This document shows, in pieces, positions 50,745 through 62,352 of a stretch of DNA of 64,000 nt. Both the position numbers and the translations under genes were made by a program. Numbering within the stretch: the stretch's first letter is position 1; each line of letters opens with the position of its first letter. The notes beneath the pieces were generated by a model. That model had not been told where the DNA came from and searched no databases. It saw nothing but the letters and a program-made list of their open reading frames with translations. Origin of the DNA: Amphiduros pacificus (Eukaryota > Annelida > Polychaeta > Phyllodocida > Hesionidae); contig OX439012.1 of the NCBI GenBank assembly GCA_949316495.1, positions 33,103,927 through 33,167,926 on the forward strand, in the 5' to 3' direction.

Positions 50745-51100
50745 TCAGTGTCCTTGTGAATCAATGCCCTAATGTTACTAGTCTTTGCGGATCAATATCT
50801 CAATGTTACTAGTCTTTGTGGATCAATGTCCCAATGTTACTAGTCTTTGTGGATCAATGCCCCAATGTTACTAGTCTTTGCGGATCAATATCTCAATGTT
50901 ACTAGTCTTTGTGGATCAATGTCCCAATGTTACTAGTCTTTGTGGATCAATGTCCCAATGTTACTAGTCTTTGCGGATCAATATCTCAATGTTACTAGTC
51001 TTTGCGGATCAATATCTCAATGTTACTAGTCTTTTATGGATCGATGTCCTAATCATACTAGTATTTGCATATTAATGTTCCTGATATTACTAGTTTTCAT
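50745..51100. repeat. Minisatellite, 31-bp unit (CCAATGTTACTAGTCTTTG)
   Basis: Eleven copies of CCAATGTTACTAGTCTTTG followed by TGGATCAATGTC, diverging rightwards. Confidence 0.93.
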
Positions 51101-51445
51101 GGGCAATTGTCCTAATCATACTAACTTCTGTGGATGTGTGTACTAGTTTTACTTTCCATTTGATCAATATCCATAGATTTGTATGTGAAGTAATTATCTA
51201 TTTTCATATTGGGTTCGCTTTTACTTGTGGAGCATTGATATTATTTAGTTGTAAATATATCATGTTTCCTTCCAGGGTCATTTCTCTAATTCACATATAT
51301 TTTTCATAGATTCTTCTCTCTCATTTCTTTAGCCAACTTTCAGCCATTTAACAGCCTCAATCCACCAATCAGATCAGGTGTACCATAAATCCCACTGGTT
51401 CCTGGCTGGGAATCCTGGCGGGACTTGACTAAGGGGCGGCTTTCT

Positions 51446-51825
51446 ATTCTCATTGCTTGAGTTTTAGCATTTGTGATCCACCAGGTGTCTCGTGTCATGT
51501 ACAATGCATGCTGGGATAGGCTTGTAGATATAAGCCAGCTGATATGATGACTACCATTTTGTTTGTTTTAAAAGGAACATATTAATATTTTGGCAGAAAT
51601 GCACATAAAGAGAGGGAGAGAGAGAGAAAAAAAAAACTAACCAGGTTTGGAAATTTTTGAAGAATAAAAAGACAGTTATCGATATCATAAGCTGATTGAA
51701 ATATTAAGTCATTTCAGATCAACATTCGTAACAAATTAGCCAAATTTTGCATCGACAAAATCCACCCATGCATGACAAATTTTAACACACCAGGTGGCAG
51801 CAGGGCCCACTCAATCAGTGAGAAT
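51446..51825. mobile_element. MITE family M1, copy b (long form)
   Basis: Begins ATTCTCATTGCTTGAGT and ends with the inverse of ATTCTCACTGATTGAGT (15 of 17 matching), giving terminal inverted repeats. Next to the ends lie CCACCAGGTGTCTC on the left and ACACACCAGGTGGCAGCAG on the right, themselves roughly inverse. The interior is about 250 bp longer than in copy c. No transposase; target duplication not clear. Confidence 0.78.
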
Positions 51826-53502
51826 GGTCCATGTCTAAAATCACAGAATCTTTGCTGTCCATTGTCTATAATGACCTCAATATTCCTGTTCCATATTTAC
51901 ACACCCTTCCCTTATCTTAATTATATACATTAATTAACATGCATTAATATACATAAATATACATTTACATCATCCGATTCAAACAATCTGTCATCCCTTC
52001 TCTTGACATTGTATCTTAAAAGACCTGGAGATTTATGTATAGAATATGAAGACAGAGTTTGAAGTTGGAGCTTGCTAGGTTACCCTAAGCACACAACTTT
52101 TAGAGAGTTCCAGTAACTTTTCAGCTCTTTCACAAATGCTTTTCATTATTTGACTGATTCAAACAGAGCAAGAGCAAAAAATATTTCAGCCCATATTTAA
52201 AACACTCTATCAAGATAATATAGTTCAGTTTTCCACCAACAAAACCATATGAAGAAAAAATAAGTCTATTTATTTTGAAAATGGGAGTTTTTACTGTTTT
52301 TTTATATAAAAGAGGTCACCTTGCTCAGGACTGTCAACAAATCCTTCCTAGTTATTTTTGAATATTTTACAAATTGCTCCCCCAAACAATGAGAGGGCAG
52401 TTCATCATATATGGATTATTACTTGGAAGATATCTGGATTTTGCTGCTGAACTATAACTACCATATTTGTCAAATAGGAGAAGCCTTTCTCTATGAAAGC
52501 TTCAATATAAAAATGTGCTATTTTAATTAGTGGCATTACGGTGTACCTTTGCATGTGTGGCAAACAGCAAAGGATAATTTGTTTACCTTAGACATGCAAA
52601 TGACCTTGTGATAGTCATGTGGGTGATATATGTACTACAAGGTCAGTTAAAATTTGTGACCCTTAAATGGATCTTGCAAGGTCATATGCAAACAACAAAA
52701 TTTGACTGCAGTGGTTTTCCATTGTTTTCATGCAATGGAGGTCGATATCAGCACATTATACAGAAAAAGTAGTTGCCCACCAGATGACATGCAATGTTCC
52801 GTATTTCTCACAAACAATAATCACCCTAAATTAACATTTAAATTTTAAATTGTATGGTACCTGTGCTATGTTGGTCAATGCCTGTCGAACTTTGACAAAC
52901 TCGGACATGAACTCGACCAATATTTAGTTTTGATTGGTCTGCATCTGATTCAGTTTATTTAAAAGGGTTCTGCACTTAATCCTAATATCTATCTCAAATA
53001 ATCCATGGCTGTTGTTACCTCATTAGATAATATAAACCACACATGCTTCATAAATATAAAAACATCTCAGTGACTTTGCAAACATGTTCCTATATATCAA
53101 GTCTCTCATTTCAATATTTAGGAGAAATTCATGCTAAAGATGTCTTGAATACTGACAATTTTTTTCAGTTAGTATATGATGATGACCATCAAGCAAACAA
53201 GCTCTTGGTATGGGTATATAAATCGCATAAGTTTGTTGACTTTTGTGATAAAGTTTGCTTCATCCTTAATTTTGAATAACCATATGAAATTATTTGTCCT
53301 GAAAATGGATTTATGCATGCAATGACTATTTAATATTGAACAAATCTGTTTAGTATAGACAGTATACAATCTGACCTTCTTTGTGTTTATCTGTTAGTGT
53401 AAGTACAAAAAAGTTTATAACTTGAATTATCACGGTCATGTGATTCACTTCAAGTTACATATATGCATCTTCTTACTGCCACATCTTGACCATTACAAGC
53501 TT
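51826..53502. other. AT-rich unique sequence
   Basis: No gene recognised. Part of it may be the 3' untranslated region or downstream flank of the minus-strand SZRD1 gene; no AATAAA close to the stop codon was found on that strand. Confidence 0.35.
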
Positions 53503-54364
53503 GTTGCCATGGTAGCCCATCCACAAAGCAAATGGTATGTTGCCATGGTTACCATGCATCACCTTTATGAAGGCTAAGGGACAAATCTCTACTCACTATG
53601 ATATGTTATCACAGCTGCTGAGTCTCCATCTTTGTCATGCGGTTGCCATGGTTACCATATCAATTTTGAAAGATTTCCATAGTCCCAATGCATTGTGAAA
53701 TGAATCATCTGAGAGTTTGTCTAACTTTTGTTTTTTTCATGTTACCATAGCAACCATCACTAAAGTTACTGTCTCCCAGAATCTACACTTGGCTAACTCA
53801 ATCCCTAGATATCTGGTTTGGCCAGTTATCTGACTTGTTACCATGCAACCTGGGTGCACTTGACTTGGTTGTCACAGGCAACACTGGTCATCACCATGAC
53901 TACGCAAGATTTCAATCTTGTACCAATAGTCTCAACAGGACTGTCACCTTTATGTGTTTGCATGTCTTCATCAGGTTTCAGACACACTATACACATGGAA
54001 TTGTTATACCATAACTTGTTCCCCAGTTGCTATGACGACCTTTATCTGTTGCCATGGATGCACCAGGTTTAAGACTTTTTTGTAGTGGCTTCAACTGACA
54101 TTTATGTCGGTTGCCTTGGCTACATAAGAGATTATTATAATACCATGGATCATCATACTTTCTAGTCTTATCTCCATGGTTACATACATGATGTTACCAT
54201 GGTTACAAAATCACTTGAACTAATTGCCCAAATATCCATTTATATCACTTCTGCTGTAACCAGTTTGAAATTAATGGTTGCCATGACACCCATCTCATAT
54301 ATGTTTACTTGCCAGCATTAATTTTGTTGTTGAAAGCAACTATGATACAAATTGCCATGGAAAC
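53503..54364. promoter_or_regulatory. Cluster of palindromic X-box-like (RFX-type) motifs
   Basis: At least a dozen words fit the RFX X-box pattern GTNRCC-(N)-RGYAAC or differ slightly: GTTGCCATGGTAGC (53503), GTTGCCATGGTTAC (53539, 53642), GTTACCATAGCAAC (53741), GTTACCATGCAAC (53837), GTTGTCACAGGCAAC (53868), GTTGCTATGACGAC (54026), GTTGCCATGGATGC (54048), GTTGCCTTGGCTAC (54110), GTTACCATGGTTAC (54193), GTTGCCATGACACC (54277), ATTGCCATGGAAAC (54351). It could be an old tandem array (a CACCAGGTTT.AGAC word also recurs) or a regulatory cluster, and the two are not exclusive. It lies 0.3-1.1 kb beyond the SZRD1 stop codon. Confidence 0.5.
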
Positions 54365-54630
54365 CATTATTCCCAATGGATCAGCTTATATAATCTTTAA
54401 ATCGTTGCCTCATCAATTACATTTTACCGTTTGTGCTCCAAGAGTTCGGCACTGGTAGCAACGCTGGGCATTTTACAGATTTTATCCTTTACAAATTTTG
54501 CAACAAATCATGTCTTGTATCCATTGGTGTTGATCTTGTAGTAGTCAATCCTCTTAAACCTCAACAAAAATTCTTGAAATAGATGATAAATTGTGCACGT
54601 TTGGTGGCGCCACTGTCTTGATCCTGGTCA

Positions 54631-57600
54631 CTACCTCGGCATATTGAACCCCTTGCTTCCGTCTGGACCTATCGGCTGCCGTGCAACATTGTTCTCCGAC
54701 AATCGTAACTCATCCATCTGTTGCAGCAGTCTCGGAGGTCTGATAAAAAAAAAAATAAATAAATAAATAAATAAATAAAAAAAATATGGAACATCATTAT
54801 TAACCTCATTTTAAAATGTTCACTGGTCTGGCTGATTGCACATCATCTAAAGTCATAAAAATATATATATATATAGAAAGTCATCAAAGTCATAAAAATA
54901 TACAGAAAGATAACTTCTAAAAGTCTGATAATGTTTCAAATCTATGATAACTTTGGTTAAATCAGTTACATTTTAAATCAAACTTTCTAATGTAGGGTCA
55001 GGGCCATCAGAATTATGAGAATTGACCCACCTCTTTGGTACAGAGTCTGGGATATTATTGTGAGAACTGACCGTTTGAATCTGGGATAGAGAATCTGGGA
55101 TATTATTGTGAGAACTGACCCACCTCTCTGATAGAGAATCTGGGATATTACTGTGAGAATTGACCCACCTCTCTGATAGAGAATCTGGGATATTACTGTC
55201 GGAATTGACCCATCTCTCTGATAGAGAATCTGGGATATTATTGTGCGAATTGACCGTCCTCTCTGGTACAGAATCTGGGATATTACTGTGAGAATTGACC
55301 CACCTCTCTGATACAGAATCTGGGATATTACTGTAAGAACTGACCCACCTCTCTGGTACAGAATCAGGGATGTTACCCACCTTTCTGGTATAGACTCTGG
55401 CTCCCCGTTTCCTATTGCAGCTTCTATCTGTTCAGGACTGGGAAGGTCTGGGTTAGCAGAGCCAAATATCCTCATGCGGGCCTCTGCATACTCCGCCTCT
55501 CGTTGTTCCAGAGTCTTCATGGGTTTTTGTCCATTATTTCTAAAAAATATAAATAAAAAAATTGTTTACCAGAATAGGAATATTTAGGGTCTTGTTTATC
55601 ATGACAACCTGGTCCTATTTTTGAGATAAAATGTCCAATTTTCATCTCTGTGAAAAACGAAACTGTTCAGAATGGTTGTTAGGATGAGAATAGACTTATT
55701 TTGTTCACTAAAAACAAAATGTTATTTATTTTTACCCCAAATGAACAGGCAATTTACAAATAACTTATCTACCACACCAGAAGGTGCACTTATGAAACCT
55801 ATTACTCACTTGGCGGCAGCACTGTTCTGATCGTCATCTTTGGGTTGTCTTCGCAGGATTTTCACCTGAGGCTGGTATTGGGTACGTGTAGAATCTTCTT
55901 GCAGCATGGGAGTGACACCTGGTGTCGAGGCCGAGGATACGTCCCTAGTGGAGAAGGAGGACATTGCTTGTTGTTTCTTTTTACCACGAGAGGGCAGCAC
56001 TCTGAGGGTGGGGCAAATGGGGTGCACAAAACAACATCAAAACATGCATAGCCATAATAGAGCTTAAAACAAATACAACACCAAGAAAAAAATGATGAAA
56101 ACTACCACCGATTATTGAGAGCAACTTAAACAGGAGCAATTTGTAAATTAATGTGTTCTTGCATATATCTTCTGAAAAGATGCTTATATTTGAAGATTAA
56201 TTTAGGAATTTGTTTAAGCTTATTTGATTTCCTTTTCCTGTTTCATGGATAAAAATATTCCTGAATATATTGTATTTAATTTTATGCATTCTCATGAGTC
56301 TTTCAAAATGGCAATTGTAAAATAAAACAATAAGGTCTAAAAAAATAAGTTTGTTTCAGATTTCTCTACCCTCCCAATTTCAAACCAATTACCGTAAAAA
56401 AAATTTGGACTTTCAAGGTGAAAAGACATAGTTTCAGTTAAAATGTCATAAAATATATCCATTCTCGGTATATTTTTTCAGGGCACGTTATTGGAAACAT
56501 GATTATTACTTTTTTGGCCTAACTTCAGTCATGATTTTAACATCAAAATTTATCTTTGGCATGTTTTGACTGGTCATGCTGTATTATATATTATACAATG
56601 TAAGATCTGTAGTTCTGATAAAATGACTGAATTCAATTCTTTGGGCTGCAAAGATACACATTCTGATCAAAATTAATTGTTTATGCTCTAATTGCTCCAT
56701 ATAAAATAGTTATCTAATTATCAAATTAACTCTCATATTTGTATCATAATCACATAAATTATAAAGAGTAAAATCAAAGACTTCATACCAGAAAGAAAAC
56801 TCAACTTCAAATTTAAATCATCTACCATCTCACCGAGCAAGAATATATTTACATATATAAACCCAGACACACATATAACAAAAAATTACATATCTACAGG
56901 TAAAATTACATGTTTATATTTTCATAATTGTAAGTATAGCATAAAAGTTAAAAATTAATATTCCAAATCATATTTATTTTCTTACAGGTTCATGTCCAAA
57001 TTGTTCATAAAATAAAATATCACAAAAAAATGTGGCTGTTTCTGGTTATTTCAGATATGAAACTTACCTAATTTTTTTATCAGAAGTTTTGATGTCTTGA
57101 AGTCTCTTATCTAACTCCTAAAAAAAACAAAAAAACAAAACAAACAAGAAATTGAAATTTATTCAATGTATTTACTTGCAAAACCTCATATTCCCAAATT
57201 GTCTATTGATCTCAATAGATGCTGTGATAATTAAGCTGTCTGTTCTCTTATTCTTGTATTTCCACTACTTAGCCCTCAATGTTTGTTTGTGTCACAGCCC
57301 CCCACACAAAAATAAAGAATTTGGTGACTGGCCCAGATATGCTAAGATCTACTCAATTTTATCAAATCTACAAGCCCATGGCATAAAACAAAACAAATAT
57401 AAATATAAGAAATTTTTAGTTGAAAACTATGATAATACATGTATAATAATAGATCTAAAAAAGTTGCACTCCACATCAATGGTTTTGTGCTTGTCTCCTG
57501 ACATATGCCAGTCTGGGATTTTAGCACTAGCCTGTAGTCCCAGACTAGTAGAAACACTGTCAGGTTAGTAAAACCTCCCTTGATGCTAGCCCGACTGTCT

Positions 57601-59151
57601 AGAGGCTAAGCGTGATTTTCAAGCATTGGTAAAAATCTTTTATTTTGTCATCTGAATAATTTTACTAAATATGAATTGCCCTAACCAAGTATAGTTATGG
57701 TTCTAGCTAGTACACTTTGATTTGGGCTAGTGTAAATCTCTCTTTGATTTGGGCTAGTGTAAAAGTGACAGACTGACACTTTTCGCGTACACTGGTGTAT
57801 TGGACAAGCTTTCACATAGAAACTATGTAGATTATTATAATGACAGTAAGTTGGACAGTGCCTGCCAAGCTGGATACAAGGGGGATAAAGCATCCCTTTT
57901 CAGCACCCTTTGATGTAACATCAGCCAAGTGCAGGATCTCATTTTGATGTAATAAACATGTATTTGTATAATAACAGGTCTGCAACTAAGAAGCTGCACA
58001 CCACAGGTTATAAACCAGGCTATAAATGCCAGTCAAAAGTCACCTTTTATACTACATCCTTTCAATGCTAGGATTTTTAAGCTGAAACAATAAGATATAT
58101 TTGTGCACTGATTTTTCAAAAGCTATTTACTAAACTCCAAAATATTGATATTTGGTGGTGTGTAAAGTACCGATGTCGGACGTAGCGGATCCAGCGGATT
58201 TTGTTGACGGATGAACGGATGTCCGTGAAATGATAACGGATAATCCGCCACAACGGATTTATGCAATTATTTTCGTAATATTAGCAGAAATTACGCTTTG
58301 CAAGTCGAGAACAGCGTAACTCTCGAGCATCCTTCTTATAAATTTGGCTTGAACAAAATTGATGAAATCTTTGACTATGCCACTTTACCACCCAATATTG
58401 CAGATAGATGATTCATTCCTGAATATTTGTGCATTCCTTATTTGAATTGTTTTACAGTTATCAAGTATATTTAAAAAAATTACAAATCATATTCAGGGTT
58501 GTCATCAATTGAAAAAAAAAATGACTCATTTAAGTCTACACCACACTGACAAAATGGTGTTATTCTATTTGAAATAGAAATCCAAATTGTCGCTAACCAA
58601 AAAAAGATGATCAGTTATCAAAACTAATTTTTATCATCATAATTCCAGCAATGATATATTCACTTTTAAGTTTCATTACACGTTTCTTTAAAGAAAAAAT
58701 ACCCCTCACATTGTGACTAATGTGAGTCACAATTTTTTTTAAAAATCACGACTTGTCACTTGTTAAAAGTTTTTGTCCCCACCCCTTTAAATATTTGAGA
58801 ATATCAAGTAAAACTGAAACAAAATAAAAGGTACCTTACATAGACCAATGTATTTTATCTCGATATAAATTTAAAATTATATTGTGTGGTTTGCAAAACC
58901 ACAAAACATGTTAAAAACTTAGAACAGAAGGAAGTGCTCGAATTCAAATAGAACATGTGAGAAGCGTCCAACACACATGTGCCAAATTTCACTTTTCTTG
59001 GTCATCTTGTTGCCATTTTCCTCTCAAATTATAACAAGACTCTCCATTAATCTTTTAAATCAACTTTGACAGCTTTATATGGTTAACTTACGCCACTATC
59101 TTCTAATTCTTCCCAGCTGTCAGCGATATCTTCTGCGATATTCGCCATCAT
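54631..59151 (-). CDS. SZRD1: SUZ RNA-binding domain-containing protein 1
   Basis: Five coding exons on the minus strand: 59092-59151, 57068-57117, 55810-56001, 55381-55539 and 54631-54739. All joins are GT-AG with agreeing phase, giving 189 residues (vertebrate SZRD1 is about 150). The N-terminus ADSWEELEDSG and DKRLQDIK fit the family. The SUZ domain spans roughly VKILRRQPKDD to QREAEYAEARMRIFG, and the SUZ-C end reads NVARQPIGPDGSKGF just before the stop. SUZ/SUZ-C motifs are associated with RNA binding; the cellular role of SZRD1 is poorly defined. Two adjacent in-frame Met codons open exon 1 (59149-59151 and 59146-59148). It is divergent from TTC36 with 240 bp between start codons. The last intron begins with a minisatellite copying its own donor. 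Confidence 0.93.
54748..54785. repeat. (TAAA)n next to the final SZRD1 acceptor
   Basis: A run of A and TAAA steps. Read on the minus strand it is a T-rich tract ending TTTTATCAG at 54740 and serves as the pyrimidine tract of the last SZRD1 exon. Confidence 0.85.
54995..55380 (-). repeat. 45-bp minisatellite that copies the SZRD1 exon 4 splice donor
   Basis: On the minus strand the genuine donor is CAGAAAG|GTGGGTAAC (GT at 55379-55380). Downstream the unit CAGAGAG|GTGGGTCA..ATATCCCAGATTCT repeats every 45 bp, with GT at 55347, 55302, 55167, 55122 and about 55029 (left-hand coordinates). Intervening units have lost the GT (near 55258, 55213 and 55078). Each unit therefore carries the end of exon 4 (ATACCAGAGAG) plus the first intron bases. 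The first step is 32 bp, later ones 45 bp. The frame stays open across the array, so read-through would not stop quickly. Confidence 0.85.
57525..57750. repeat. Dispersed repeat R1, copy 3, in SZRD1 intron 1
   Basis: Carries CAGACTAGTAGAAACACTGT, TGATGCTAGCCCGACTGTC and, 100 bp on, GGGCTAGTGTAAATCTC twice in tandem. Same family as 1463-1600 and 22755-23025. Confidence 0.75.
58165..58270. repeat. CGGAT-rich palindromic patch in SZRD1 intron 1
   Basis: Multiple AACGGATx and GCGGAT words with inverse ATCCGCC within about 100 bp (e.g. GTAGCGGATCCAGCGGATTT). No family recognised. The rest of the intron (57751-59091) shows nothing else. Confidence 0.4.
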
Positions 59152-59391
59152 AAAATATCAGGGATCTGTTATTGAATTAGTTGTAATTGGAATTATTGAA
59201 AGTGCAAAAGTTATTTGGAGGGAGCGATTTCAAAGAACAATATTCCTTCTAATTTCAAGATTATTATGTTTCGTTTACTAGAACTTCCTAATAAACTAAT
59301 GTTATCATTCTTATTAGACGTTATATTTATTTATTTCATGTAAAATAGCTGATCCCTGATTTGACATTTGCCTCCTCCACAGACGAATAAA
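59152..59391. promoter_or_regulatory. Shared head-to-head promoter region of SZRD1 and TTC36
   Basis: Only 240 bp separate the two start codons, so the region must contain at least part of both promoters or 5' leaders. No TATA box in a clear position. A good 3' splice site, TTTGCCTCCTCCACAG at 59367-59382, lies just before the TTC36 start codon. TTC36 may therefore have an upstream noncoding exon overlapping or lying beyond SZRD1 exon 1. Confidence 0.6.
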
Positions 59392-61855
59392 ATGGCTTCC
59401 TGCAACCGAGAACAGTCTGTCCATAAACTCTCCAAAAAAGATGAACGTACTCTAGACAGCATCTTTAATCCGAATTTACCATACGGTGATGTTGCAAAGG
59501 AAACTCAGGAGAACGAAGATATAGGTACGTTATGCTGATTTTGACACATAAGCTTTTTAATTTAAAGTTCATATCAAGAAAATTAAGGAATCTTGTTTCA
59601 GCAACCTCAAATTCAAAGTCACATATGCAGTGATAGGGGTACATTCAATGACCCATTCATTAGCTTTACAACCATGAATTGCTATAATTTAGTATAAAGA
59701 TCCGGCAGTAAAATTCATCGGTACATAATGTGTAAACAGTGATGCACATTTATTTTCTCAAAATACCACTGATTTTTTAATTTTAATTTTTTTTACAGAG
59801 AACATTTCATGAAAAGAAATCGATTTCGTTTCACATTTATTATATTTTAAACATAAATTTTGTTTATATTTTAAGACCAATTTGAATAAATGCTTTGGTA
59901 CTATATCCAAATAAAATGGTCTCGGCAGGATGCCATTTGGTTTTGCTGAGTAAACTTCTAGATGTAGATGAAATAATCACTTTTAGCAATACAAAATATA
60001 AATTAATTAATATAATAAATAAGAAATCTATTGCATTGTCCTTTTTTCTTCAAAGTCTAGTGAACGCTACGGGATTGCCTATAATCACTTAAATTGCAAT
60101 AGTACATTATCTGGCAATCCGTAAAAGAGCAAATACCTTGAAAATGTTTCAGGTCTATGTTCTCACATATATATATGTATTCATTTACAGAAGCTGAGAC
60201 ACCAGAGTTGATTAAAGTGAAGAATTTGGAGCTGGCAGGAGTGCAAGCTGCAGAGAAGGGGGATTTCATATCGGCAATTGACCATTTTAATCAAGCAATT
60301 CATTTAGCTCCCAACAGAGCCTCTGGTTATAACAACAGGGCACAGGCATTAAGGCTCAATAAAGATGTTCAAGGTAATATTATTTTTATAATCTTGTATA
60401 TTACCATATTTATAACAGATTGGACATAGGTAATTGATAAGTGTGAAGCCACTTAGACAAGGTGACTCGTAAGAGCCTCCTTGCCTCTCTCTACAAACTT
60501 TTTAGCTCCCTCTACCTTAGCACTATGGGGGCTATCGGAACAGACTCTCTTCATGTGTCTGTGTATAGACTTGTTTATTTTTTCCCTCTTTTTGAAGAGG
60601 ACACTAACTTACTCCTCAGTATGTAATTCTTGTAAAATATAAATGTTATGTTATGTTAGTTTTGCTCACCTAATTTCATGTTTATTTGATAATCAAAAGG
60701 GTGTAAATTTTTCAGAATATACACCCTTTTAATTGATAGATTAATACAGCAGTGATCACTGAAAGTATTTATGAGCATATGCCAAGTGACTGATTAAATT
60801 AAACAATGATATGATGTTGCCAATTATTTTCATTTGTTGATTAAGAATATGATGTTATGATAATCAGGGGCAGTTCAGGACCTGAACAAGGCGGTGGAGC
60901 TGAGCGAAGGTCGTGGGAAAGCTGCATGCCAGGCGTATACACAGCGAGGACTAATCCACAAACTTGAAGGTCAGTACTTATATATAGCCACAAGCTTGAA
61001 GGGCAGTATTAAAATATATCCACAAGCTTGAAGGTCAGTACTTATATATAGCCACAAGTTTGAAGGTCAGTATAAAATATATCCACAAGCTTGAAGGTCA
61101 GTACTTATATATAGACACAAGCTTGAAGGGCAGTATTAAAATATATCCACAAGCTTGAAGGTCAGTACTTTTATATATCCACAAGTTTGAAGGTCAGTAT
61201 AAAATATATCCACAAGCTTGAAGGTCAGTTTGTTATGTGATGATAAGCTTGAAAGTCAATATGAATTATAATGACAAGCTTGAAGGTCAGTACATATTAT
61301 AATGACAAACTTGAAGGTCAATATGTATTATAATGATGAGCTTGAAGGTCAGGACTTTTTGCAATAAGGTCAAACAATATTTTATGTTAAATTAAAAACT
61401 TGAAAAACCTCTCAAGACTTTAAAATAATATGCAGGGGTCTTGTTTGGGGGGAGACATGAGACCATTGCTCGTCAAAGTCACAAATGTCTTATTTTGATC
61501 CATGCCCGAGGAGACTCATCTAATTTTTATCATGATTTTAGCACTACCCTGCGATAGCACAGACAGTTACAAAAATCTCCACCACAAACTATAAATCCAA
61601 ACTAAGACTTTTATTAAAATTTTCATATTTTAGCTTATTTTTTTCCTTTTTGGAATGATAGATAAACTAATAAATGATACCAATGAAATCTTGATTGCAG
61701 GTTGTGATGAGAAAGCTCTGGAGGATTTTCAGCGAGCGTCGAAGCTGGGAGGGAAGTTTGCCAAGGAGATGTGCGTCGCCCTTAACCCCTATGCTGCCAT
61801 GTGTAACGCCATGCTCTCAGAAGTGATTCACAAAGTTAAAACTGGAGAGGCGTAA
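59392..61855 (+). CDS. TTC36: Tetratricopeptide repeat protein 36
   Basis: Four coding exons: 59392-59524, 60191-60373, 60868-60969 and 61701-61855, all GT-AG and all with phase 1 introns, giving 190 residues, close to the vertebrate length. The N-terminal ERTLDSIFNPNLPYGD matches the family. Three TPR-type helical hairpins follow: about residues 52-85 (AAEKGDFISAIDHFNQAIHL), 86-120 (RASGYNNRAQALRL) and 123-160 (GKAACQAYTQRGLIHKLEG into DEKALEDFQRASKLGG). The C-terminus has the family's LNPYAAMCNAMLSE. In vertebrates TTC36 (HBP21) is reported as an Hsp70-binding co-chaperone-like protein linked to tyrosine catabolism through HPD stability; that role here is inferred by homology. Intron 3 begins with a donor-copying minisatellite. 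Confidence 0.95.
60962..61355 (+). repeat. 31-32-bp minisatellite that copies the TTC36 exon 3 splice donor
   Basis: Exon 3 ends CCACAAACTTGAAG|GTCAGT (GT at 60970). The unit CCACAAGCTTGAAG|GTCAGTA then repeats with junctions at 61034, 61066, 61097, 61161, 61193, 61224, 61286, 61317 and 61348, all intact. Altered units sit at 61002 and 61129 (GGGCAG) and 61255 (AAAGTCAAT). Spacing is 31-32 bp throughout. Each unit repeats about 14 bp of exon and about 17 bp of intron. Confidence 0.9.
61435..61525 (-). repeat. Dispersed repeat R4 fragment in TTC36 intron 3
   Basis: Inverse of the right part of 10690-10795: GGGGAGACATGAGACCATTG and GTCAAAGTCACAAATGTC. The words are close enough to indicate one family. 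Confidence 0.65.
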
Positions 61856-62346
61856 AAATGACTGTCATCAAACTCATCACTTATCAGAAGATGTTTTCAA
61901 GAGATTTTTTTATTTATTTTTTTTGTATTCAAGAGAAACATTGTTATAATATTTTATATAACATGAAGTGTCAAATCAACAGAATTGTTATGAGAGACAT
62001 TAGAGATCATTATAATAATGATATATATTGGAGAGTTTGACATTAAATGCGAACACACGCACAGCCATATGAAGATTTTGGAAATAGGATAAGGGGTTTC
62101 AATATAAATGTAAAATTTGGTGATGGGTTTTATATAACTTTCATAAATAAGTGATTGTTATTGATATGTGGGTGATAATGGGGAGTTTGGTGCTTGAATA
62201 CAAAAAGGGGCCATTTGATAAATGTTTGAATCAAATGTTACAAAATCTTGCCATAACTTACTGTGTAAGGTTGCTGTTGTGATAGTTTATGCCATTATTT
62301 GCAGAATGAAGAAATAATTAATTAAAGCTTTAAGATGTGTTGGAAC

Positions 62347-62352
62347 AATAAA
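62347..62352 (+). terminator. Candidate TTC36 polyadenylation signal
   Basis: The first AATAAA clearly after the stop codon lies about 490 bp downstream. The 61856-62346 stretch would then be 3' untranslated region. Choice of signal is inferred from proximity only. Confidence 0.4.

Noticed and set aside
54987-55380. Translation of the 45-bp repeat as the SZRD1 C-terminus
   Set aside because: The frame is open, but the conserved SUZ-C ending lies in a separate exon at 54631-54739 joined in phase from the donor at 55380.
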